Assembly (NCBI GenBank): GCA_031969915.1
Contig: DALYJJ010000066.1
Coordinates: 1-32,601 of the forward strand
From: DALYJJ01 sp031969915
GTDB lineage: Bacteria; Acidobacteriota; Terriglobia; Bryobacterales; Bryobacteraceae
Reading direction: 5' to 3'
DNA: 32,601 nt
Made by a program: the position numbers and the translations under genes. The notes beneath the pieces were generated by a model, which did not search any database, was not told the origin of the DNA, and was given only the letters and a program-made list of their open reading frames with translations. Positions within the stretch are counted from its first letter, which is position 1; every line of letters begins with the position of its first letter. Positions 8,707 to 14,019 of the stretch are shown here, piece by piece.

Positions 8707-8728
8707 GGACCGCCGGGAGCGGCGGTCC
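8707..8728. terminator. GC-rich hairpin between convergent genes
   Basis: GGACCGCC (8707-8714), a 6-nt loop and GGCGGTCC (8721-8728) form a perfect 8-bp stem in the 46-bp gap between the ORF ending at 8702 and the OmpH gene ending at 8749. No T-tract follows on either strand, so intrinsic termination would be weak. Confidence 0.5.
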
Positions 8729-8748
8729 GCGTCTTGGGAGGACGAAGG

Positions 8749-9363
8749 CTACTTCGCGCCGGCGGGCTTCTTTGCGGCGGGCGGCGGGGCAGCGGCTGGT
8801 TTGGCTGCGGCCGGGGCGGGAGCGGCCGATCCGGGCGCCGCGTTGGCGTCGTAGAGTTTGATCACTTCGGTGGTGACATCGATGCCATTGGCGGCGAACA
8901 TCACCGGGTTGGGCTGCTGGCTGACGTCGAGGATGAGCGCGAACCCGTTATCGCGCCCGTACTTGTCGAGGACGGCGATCATACGCTGGCCGAGCTGGTT
9001 GTACACCTTCTGCTGCTCCTGCTCGAGTTCCGCCTGGGCGTCCTCGGCTTCGCGGTTGAAGGACTTGGTGGCGGCGTCGATGTCGCGCATGAGCTTGGCG
9101 CGGGCGTCCTCGCTCATCGTGTTCTGGCCCTTCTGAAGCTGCTCCTGCTTGGTGCGGATGTCGGCCTGCTTGGCTTCCATCTCCTTCCGCTTGGGTCCGA
9201 AGCGCGTTTCGAGCTCGGCCGCGGCCTTCTTGCCTTCGACCGTGCTCACGATGGCGCCCTGGATGTTGATGATACCGACCTTGTTCGGCACCGTCTGCGC
9301 TGAAGCGATCGCCGCGGAGAGCATGATCGCCGGAACAAGCAAACCCTGAGTTCTCACTCTCAA
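8749..9363 (-). CDS. OmpH/Skp family periplasmic chaperone
   Basis: 204 residues. Skp-type chaperones hold unfolded outer-membrane proteins in the periplasm. A signal peptide ends at about residue 23 (AIASAQ). Then comes the typical VGIINIQGAIVST strand, a long charged coiled coil (about 45-125, rich in K/E/Q), and a C-terminal GFALILDVSQQPNPVMFA strand characteristic of OmpH. An Ala/Pro/Lys-rich low-complexity tail (about 172-204) is an addition to the basic ~160-residue family. The TTG at 9363 is the longest start; a GTG at 9357 sits 9 nt after AGAGG and may be the true one. Here it stands alone rather than in the usual bamA-skp-lpxD neighbourhood. Confidence 0.9.
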   Translation of the reverse strand: MRVRTQGLLVPAIMLSAAIASAQTVPNKVGIINIQGAIVSTVEGKKAAAELETRFGPKRKEMEAKQADIRTKQEQLQKGQNTMSEDARAKLMRDIDAATKSFNREAEDAQAELEQEQQKVYNQLGQRMIAVLDKYGRDNGFALILDVSQQPNPVMFAANGIDVTTEVIKLYDANAAPGSAAPAPAAAKPAAAPPPAAKKPAGAK

Positions 9364-9390
9364 ATACCTCTCTGAAGTGGTAGCTCTTCT

Positions 9391-9399
9391 ATGCTAGCA
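9391..9399 (-). promoter_or_regulatory. extended -10 element upstream of the OmpH gene
   Basis: On the minus strand TGCTAGCAT fits an extended -10 (TGnTAnnnT) about 28-36 bp before the start codons. It lies inside a 10-bp palindrome, ATGCTAGCAT. Confidence 0.35.
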
Positions 9400-9678
9400 T
9401 GCGGGTCGATCGAACCTCGGGGCCGGTTTGCTGGCGGGCCGCGCACATGAGCCGCGCCGCCGCGCGCCACTGGCCGCGGGTGCTCGTGTGAGTATGAATG
9501 TCCGAAATACTATCCGGGCATTTTCTCGTTGCATTTTTTCTTTGACCTGCGCTATTCTCTATCGTGGTAGGCAACCATATGCGGTATTTACGCCAAAGGG
9601 CGAGACTCAAAAACCTCACCGGCACGGCTTCTCTGAAGCACCGTGTGCCGGCGTGTGCCGCGGCGCTTACCGCTCACC
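9400..9678. other. intergenic region of locally lower GC
   Basis: No gene is supported here. The central part (about 9490-9600) is clearly more AT-rich than its surroundings. TTGCAT (9529-9534), an 18-bp spacer and TATTCT (9553-9558) could form a plus-strand promoter for the tRNA-like gene downstream, but this is weak. Confidence 0.35.
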
Positions 9679-9750
9679 CTGGAGATAGCTCAACGGCAGA
9701 GCAACAGCTTTTAAAGCTGTGGGTTGCGGGTTCGAATCCCGCTTTCCAAC
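9679..9750 (+). tRNA. tRNA-like gene with anticodon UUA (reads UAA)
   Basis: A 72-nt class I cloverleaf. Positions 2-7 of the acceptor pair with 66-71 (one G-U); C1-A72 is mismatched. The D stem is GCTC/GAGC with G18G19 present. The anticodon stem ACAGC/GCTGT encloses a 7-nt loop TTTTAAA, placing TTA (9711-9713) at positions 34-36. The variable loop has 5 nt, the T stem GCGGG/CCCGC encloses TTCGAAT, and the discriminator is C. CCA is not encoded, unlike in the two other tRNAs of the window. UUA would decode the ochre stop UAA. No shift of the anticodon stem gives a Lys (UUU) or Leu (UAA) anticodon without breaking pairs. It may be a suppressor-type tRNA or a decayed gene. Confidence 0.7.
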
Positions 9751-9751
9751 T

Positions 9752-9770
9752 CTAGTCCCGAACAGACTAG
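9752..9770 (+). terminator. short hairpin just after the UUA tRNA
   Basis: CTAGTC (9752-9757) and GACTAG (9765-9770) pair with a 7-nt loop, starting 2 nt after the tRNA. No T-tract follows, so it may be a processing or weak termination structure. Confidence 0.3.
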
Positions 9771-10012
9771 CCCAAGCAACACAATCACTGGGAATCGCGC
9801 TTCGGCCTAAGCCGGGGCGGACGCGCTCGCGCGGCGGCGGTTTGCGCCGCGTGACGGGTTTGCCGCGGCCGGGCAGCGGGCCGGAAGCTCTGCGCGAGGA
9901 TCGAAACTGCCCACGCGGCCGGTAAGGCGCGCAGGCTCCTGATCTTCGACCGCTCGAGGGCCGCGAAGAGGCGATTCCCAGGAATTTCCAGACAAATAAG
10001 GAGGTGATTTCT

Positions 10013-11131
10013 ATGCTCTGGAAGCGAATTATTGTTGGCGATTTCGAGCGCGCCCTGGTGATCCGCAACGGGCGTTTCGCCGGGATTCTGAAGCCCGGCG
10101 CGCACACCCTGTGGACCTCACCGTTCGCGTCGCTCGCCGTGGAGATGCACAGCGTCCGCGACCTCGCGCTGACGAGCGAGTGGGTGGACTACCTGGCGAA
10201 GGAGCGGCCCGACGTGGTGGCGCGCGACTTCGTGTTGGCCGAAACGGGCGACACGGAGGTGGCGATGGTGACCGTCGACGGGAGGCTCGCGCGGGTGCTC
10301 GGTCCGGCCGAGCGCGCGCTGTTCTGGAAGGACACGGCGCGCGTGGAGGTGGAGACGGTGAACGCCGCGACTTCGCCTGAGGCGCCGCGCAACAAGCTGG
10401 CCGCCCTGGAGCGGCTGGGACGCGGGGCGAAGGCGCTCTTCGTGCAGGTGGACGAAGGGAAGCTCGGCGTCGTCGCGCTCGACAACCGCGAACTGCGCAC
10501 GCTGGGGCCCGGCAAGTACGGGTTCTGGCTGGCGGCGGGCAATCCCCGCGTGGAGTTCGTGGAGACGCGGAAGCAGGCGATCGAGATCACGGGCCAGGAG
10601 ATCCTGACGCTCGACAAGGTCTCGATCCGCGTGAACGCGCTGGCGGTGTACGAGATCGCCTCGGCGATGGAGGCGCGGCTCAAGGTGAAGGACCTGGAGG
10701 CGCATCTGTACCGCACGCTGCAGGTGGCGGTGCGCAAGACGCTCGGCCGGAAGACGCTGGAAGAGATTCTGGCGGACAAGACGGGCGTCGACGCGTCGGT
10801 AGCGGAAGCCGTGCGGGAGGAGATGTCCGGGCTGGGCGTGCGTGTCGGCGACCTGGCGGTGAAGGACATCATCCTGCCGGGCGAGATGCGGGAAATCCTG
10901 AACCGGGTGGTGGCGGCGGAGAAGGAGGCGCAGGCCAACCTGATCCGGCGGCGGGAGGAGACGGCGGCCACGCGGTCGCTGTTGAACACCGCGAAGCTGA
11001 TGGAGGACAACCCCATCCTGGTTCGGCTGAAGGAGCTGGAGACGCTGGAGAAACTGGTCGGGAAGGTGGACCGGGTGACGGTGTCAGGCGGGTTCGAAGG
11101 TCTGCTGAAGGACCTGCTGTCCGGCAAGTAA
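10013..11131 (+). CDS. divergent slipin/SPFH (band 7) domain protein
   Basis: 372 residues. ATG 10013 follows a perfect AAGGAGGTGAT (9998-10008), which rules out the overlapping GTG at 10004. SPFH proteins form oligomeric scaffolds at membranes. Here there is no N-terminal transmembrane hairpin; the protein opens with three related ~38-residue units (about 12-48, 82-121, 149-190) sharing a V-x-x-(D/N)-(G/N)-R, L-G-P-G and F-W pattern. The third runs into the SPFH core, with EILTLDKVSIRVNALAVYEI near 196-215, and a C-terminal charged coiled coil follows (RVVAAEKEAQANLIRRREE, about 302-320). Similar slipins act in membrane organisation, but the partner is unknown. A strong terminator follows, so it appears monocistronic. 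Confidence 0.85.
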   Translation: MLWKRIIVGDFERALVIRNGRFAGILKPGAHTLWTSPFASLAVEMHSVRDLALTSEWVDYLAKERPDVVARDFVLAETGDTEVAMVTVDGRLARVLGPAERALFWKDTARVEVETVNAATSPEAPRNKLAALERLGRGAKALFVQVDEGKLGVVALDNRELRTLGPGKYGFWLAAGNPRVEFVETRKQAIEITGQEILTLDKVSIRVNALAVYEIASAMEARLKVKDLEAHLYRTLQVAVRKTLGRKTLEEILADKTGVDASVAEAVREEMSGLGVRVGDLAVKDIILPGEMREILNRVVAAEKEAQANLIRRREETAATRSLLNTAKLMEDNPILVRLKELETLEKLVGKVDRVTVSGGFEGLLKDLLSGK

Positions 11132-11135
11132 GGGA

Positions 11136-11167
11136 GGGGCCGCGAGAGGTTGCGCGGCCCCGTTTTT
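11136..11167 (+). terminator. rho-independent terminator after the SPFH gene
   Basis: GGGGCCGCG (11136-11144) pairs with CGCGGCCCC (11153-11161), an 8-nt loop between, followed by GTTTTTAT. It begins 5 nt after the stop codon. Confidence 0.9.
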
Positions 11168-11201
11168 ATCGTTGGAGGATGCGGCGCGCCAAGCCGCTCT
11201 A

Positions 11202-11207
11202 TACAAT
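11202..11207 (+). promoter_or_regulatory. -10 box before the small secreted protein
   Basis: TACAAT preceded by TA (TATACAAT overall) lies 23 bp before ATG 11231. No clear -35 is visible. Confidence 0.35.
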
Positions 11208-11230
11208 GAGGGCACCTTCTGGGAGGCCCC

Positions 11231-11833
11231 ATGCGTGCCTTGTGGCTTTGCTTTGTACCGGCGATCGTGGTGGGGCAAACGCCGCCCCAGGAGCCCAAGG
11301 ACTGCTCGGAATCCGTGGAGTTGGAACTTCGGGTGACGCTCGATCCGGAGAGCGTGGCGGTGCCGGCGTACGTGGTTCGCTATCGGGTGGGGAACAGCGC
11401 CACGCCGGTGCGGTCCTCAATCAGCCAGGCGGTGAAAGCGATGCTGACCCGCCTGCTGGTGTGCAAGCCGCTGTTGGCGCAGCTCCCCGAGACCGGCGAG
11501 CTGACGTTATTCCGGATGGACATCGCGAAGCCCGGCGTCCGCCAATTGCAGGAAGTGGAGGAATGGGGCGGCGCGAGAAGGTCGCCGCGGCGCGGTAGGG
11601 CGCGAACCCCTGTCGAATGGGTATGGGCTAGACTGTGGGAGAGAAACCTATGTCCGACAAGCAGCGGTTGCATCAACTTGTCGATCAGCTCCCGGAATCG
11701 GAAATGGCAGCGGCAGCGCGCTACCTCGAGTTCCTGCTTTCACACGAAGCCCCCGTCGATCCGGAGATGCTCGCGCGCATCGACCAAGCTCGTGCGCACC
11801 CCTCCCCCGGCATCTCACACGCCGACGTGCTGA
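11231..11833 (+). CDS. small secreted hypothetical protein; C-terminal reading uncertain
   Basis: ATG 11231 follows GGGAGG. A signal peptide (MRALWLCFVPAIVVGQ) is followed by about 95 residues of plausible mature protein with two Cys residues (CSES and VCKP) and strands such as VELELRVTLDP. After about residue 115 (EVEEWGG) the frame becomes Arg/Pro-rich and then runs out of frame through the antitoxin gene at 11650 to a stop at 11833; that part is probably not real protein. The +1 frame reads REKVAAAR and closes with TAG at 11596-11598, so one indel near 11565-11575 would give a natural end before the antitoxin. Family not recognised. Confidence 0.5.
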   Translation: MRALWLCFVPAIVVGQTPPQEPKDCSESVELELRVTLDPESVAVPAYVVRYRVGNSATPVRSSISQAVKAMLTRLLVCKPLLAQLPETGELTLFRMDIAKPGVRQLQEVEEWGGARRSPRRGRARTPVEWVWARLWERNLCPTSSGCINLSISSRNRKWQRQRATSSSCFHTKPPSIRRCSRASTKLVRTPPPASHTPTC

Positions 11834-11850
11834 GGGAATTTGGGCTTTGA
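11650..11850 (+). CDS. RelB/Phd-like antitoxin, apparently orphaned
   Basis: 66 residues from ATG 11650, with GGGAG 9 nt upstream; an in-frame GTG at 11635 is less likely. The N-terminus LHQLVDQLPESEMAAAARYL is typical of short helical antitoxins paired with RelE/ParE-type toxins, and the tail ISHADVLREFGL is the usual toxin-contacting end. It would bind both its toxin and its own promoter. The stop TGA at 11848-11850 overlaps the start of the toxin remnant (TTG 11847), the expected antitoxin-toxin order. The toxin is broken, so the antitoxin may be kept as a cross-acting antidote or may simply be waiting to decay. Confidence 0.75.
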   Translation: MSDKQRLHQLVDQLPESEMAAAARYLEFLLSHEAPVDPEMLARIDQARAHPSPGISHADVLREFGL

Positions 11851-11961
11851 GATTTATCTGGGAGCCGGCTGCGCGTAGGCAAGTGGCGAGTGCTCTTCGA
11901 TATCGACCTGCGGGATACAGCGCGCATTCACGGTATCGATAACCGGGGCCAGGCGTACTAA
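11847..11961 (+). pseudogene. remnant of a RelE/ParE-type toxin
   Basis: The first 12 codons from TTG 11847 read LRFIWEPAARRQ, the usual start of this toxin family. One nucleotide later, in the +1 frame, codons 11884-11961 read WRVLFDIDLRDTARIHGIDN and on to RGQAY and TAA, the usual end. About 45-50 residues of the middle are missing and the two ends are out of frame; the first frame stops at 11938-11940. The mRNA-cleaving toxin cannot be made. The remaining ends are still cleanly readable, which points to a recent single deletion. Confidence 0.8.
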
Positions 11962-12070
11962 GATCCAGGCCGCTGTATCGACGTTACAGGGTGGGTCGGA
12001 GCAGTTCTTCGTCTTGAAGTGGCCTGTGGGGACGAGGGCGCGGCCCCCCCTTGTTTTGCTATCCTAAGAT

Positions 12071-12089
12071 GGCGAATAAAAGGCGAATA
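12071..12089 (+). promoter_or_regulatory. direct repeat GGCGAATA-AAA-GGCGAATA before imuA
   Basis: Two identical 8-mers with an 11-bp period (one helical turn) end 3 bp before ATG 12093. This location suits an operator for the SOS-type imuAB genes. If translation instead began at ATG 12069 the repeat would be coding, so the role is uncertain. Confidence 0.35.
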
Positions 12090-12092
12090 CCA

Positions 12093-12740
12093 ATGGCCGC
12101 GATTCCTCACCCCGCTTCCCTGCTCCAGCACTGCGTGACGCATCGGAACGTATCGGTGACGGGGCTGGCGGGCTTCGATGCGCTGGCCGGGGGATTACCG
12201 GAAGGTGCGATCACGGAGATTTGCGGGGACGCCTCCTCGGGGCGAACGAGTCTTGCCCTGGGGCTGCTGGCATCGGCGACGGGGATGGGCAAGGTGTGCG
12301 CTTGGGTAGACATCAGCGACCGGCTGAGTCCGCGCGCAGCGGAGGAAGCGGGGGCGCGGTTGAGCAACCTGGTATGGGTGCGGTGCGGGGGGAACGCGGG
12401 GCATGGGTTCAAGGCGGCGGACCTGTTGCTGCACGGGGGCGGATTCGGGCTGATCGCGCTCGATTTGTGCGATGTGCCGCGGCGTGTGCTGCAGGCGATT
12501 CCGCTCTCCTATTGGTACCGGTTCCGGCGCGCGGTGGAGAACACGCCGGGGTCGTTGCTGGTGCTCTCGCGGGAGGCGCAGGCCCGGAGCGCCGCGAGTT
12601 TGCAGGTGGAGGCACGGCGCGCGGGGGCGCGCTTCACGGGCCGGCCGCGCTTCGAATTGCTGCGCAGCATGGAGGTGGAGTTAACGGCGCGGAAGCCGGC
12701 GCGGCCGGGGGGCACATTGCTTGTTTGCAGCGCTGCATAA
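12093..12740 (+). CDS. imuA: ImuA-like RecA-fold protein
   Basis: 215 residues from ATG 12093; an in-frame ATG at 12069 would add eight residues, and neither start has a strong SD. ImuA proteins are RecA-related accessory factors of the ImuABC mutagenic translesion system. Visible are GLAGFDALAGGLPEGAITEI, a degenerate Walker A GDASSGRTS with Arg in place of the usual Lys, the strand KVCAWVDISD, FGLIALDLCDVP as Walker B, and a C-terminal LLRSMEVELTARK. The missing Walker lysine suggests weak or no ATP hydrolysis, as is common for ImuA. The stop overlaps the start of imuB by 20 nt, so the two are co-translated. Confidence 0.85.
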   Translation: MAAIPHPASLLQHCVTHRNVSVTGLAGFDALAGGLPEGAITEICGDASSGRTSLALGLLASATGMGKVCAWVDISDRLSPRAAEEAGARLSNLVWVRCGGNAGHGFKAADLLLHGGGFGLIALDLCDVPRRVLQAIPLSYWYRFRRAVENTPGSLLVLSREAQARSAASLQVEARRAGARFTGRPRFELLRSMEVELTARKPARPGGTLLVCSAA

Positions 12741-14001
12741 TCCGGGACGGGAGGAAGCCGAGCCGGCGTTGCTCGAGCTGGCGCGGGAGTTGACGCCGTT
12801 GTTCGAGTACACGATGCCGAACACGGTCGTGCTCGACATGCAGGGATTTGAGCGGATGATGGGGGAAGGTGCGGCGATGGCGGAGGCGATCCGCCGGCGC
12901 GCGGCGGAGCGAGGGCTGACGCCGCAGATCGCGATGGCGGGAAATCCGGACGCCGCGGTGCAGGCGGCGCTGCGGTATTCCGGGATCACGGTGATCGCGG
13001 CGGGGGAAGAGGCGCGGTGGCTTGCGCCGCTTGAAGTGGAGCGGCTGCCGCTGACGGCGGAGATGCTGGAGACGCTGGACCGGTGGGGCATCCGTACGTT
13101 CGGGGAGTTCGCGGCGCTACCGGAACTGGGGGTGGCGGCGCGATTCGGGCAGGACGGCACCTATTTGCAGAGGCTGGCTCGCGGCGAGCAGCCACGGCCG
13201 TTATCGCCGTGGCGTCCGGAAGCGGTGTTTGCGCGGAGCGAGGGGTGGGATCAGCCGGTGGAGCTACTGGAGCCGCTGTTGTTCGTGCTGGGGCGGCAGT
13301 TGAACGAACTGTGCACGGATCTGTCAACGAATGGACTGGCAACGCAGGAGGTGCATGTATCGCTCGGCCTGGAGGGCGGCGTGGAGGACCGGCGAACGCT
13401 GCGGTTGCCCGTGCCGGTGGCCGCGGGGGCTCCGCTTCTCAAGCTGGTGCAGTTGGAACTGGAAGCGCATCCGCCGGGGGCGGCGATCGTGGGAGCGGCG
13501 GTGGAAGCGATTCCGGTAGCACCGCGGCGGTTGCAGACGGGATTATTCGTGCCGCAAGCGCCGGAGCCGGCGAAGCTGGAGATCACGCTTCGCCGGATCG
13601 CGAAGCTGGTGGGGGAGGAGAACGTGGGCACGCCTTCGATACCCGACACGCACCGGCCGGGGGCGTTCGGCATGGTGCGGGAACCGAGGTTCGACGCGCA
13701 GCCCGGGGAGGGCGGTGGCGCTTCCCCGCCCCGCACTGTGCCGCTCGCGCTGCGCGTCTTCCGGCCCGCGCTGGCGGCGGAAGTAGAGGTGTACGAGGGG
13801 CTGCCGGTAGTCGTGCGCGCGGAGGGAGTGCGAGGCAAGGTGGTGCGGCGCGCGGGGCCGTGGCGCACGTCGGGAGACTGGTGGCGGCCAGACGCGTGGC
13901 ATCGGGACGAGTGGGATGTGGGGCTATCTGACGCCGCTTTGTACCGGATCTATTTCGACGAGCGGGAGCGGCGCTGGTATGTGGAGGGCCGCTACGATTG
14001 A
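12721..14001 (+). CDS. imuB: ImuB-type Y-family polymerase-like protein, N-terminally shortened
   Basis: 426 residues from TTG 12721. ImuB is a catalytically dead Y-family relative that links the clamp, ImuA and DnaE2. After MFAALH the sequence jumps to NPGREEAEPALLELARELTP and the palm strand NTVVLDMQGFERMMG (Asp39), which in complete homologues lies near residue 105; about 65-80 residues of the first palm strand and fingers are missing. The rest is complete: PQIAMAGNPDAAVQAA, helix-hairpin-helix LDRWGIRTFGEFAALPE, little finger, and the typical C-terminus with RVFRPAL, GDWWRPDAW and RRWYVEGRYD. The palm acidic pair is absent, as usual for ImuB. No dnaE2 follows; the next gene is convergent, 18 bp away. 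Confidence 0.85.
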   Translation: MFAALHNPGREEAEPALLELARELTPLFEYTMPNTVVLDMQGFERMMGEGAAMAEAIRRRAAERGLTPQIAMAGNPDAAVQAALRYSGITVIAAGEEARWLAPLEVERLPLTAEMLETLDRWGIRTFGEFAALPELGVAARFGQDGTYLQRLARGEQPRPLSPWRPEAVFARSEGWDQPVELLEPLLFVLGRQLNELCTDLSTNGLATQEVHVSLGLEGGVEDRRTLRLPVPVAAGAPLLKLVQLELEAHPPGAAIVGAAVEAIPVAPRRLQTGLFVPQAPEPAKLEITLRRIAKLVGEENVGTPSIPDTHRPGAFGMVREPRFDAQPGEGGGASPPRTVPLALRVFRPALAAEVEVYEGLPVVVRAEGVRGKVVRRAGPWRTSGDWWRPDAWHRDEWDVGLSDAALYRIYFDERERRWYVEGRYD

Positions 14002-14019
14002 GTTCAAGAGCGAATCGCG

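Noticed and set aside
9679..9750. Reading the tRNA as Lys(UUU) or Leu(UAA)
   Set aside because: Shifting the anticodon stem by one base in either direction breaks pairs, and the short variable loop excludes Leu.
10004..10012. GTG 10004 as the start of the SPFH gene
   Set aside because: It lies inside the perfect SD sequence; ATG 10013 is correctly spaced.
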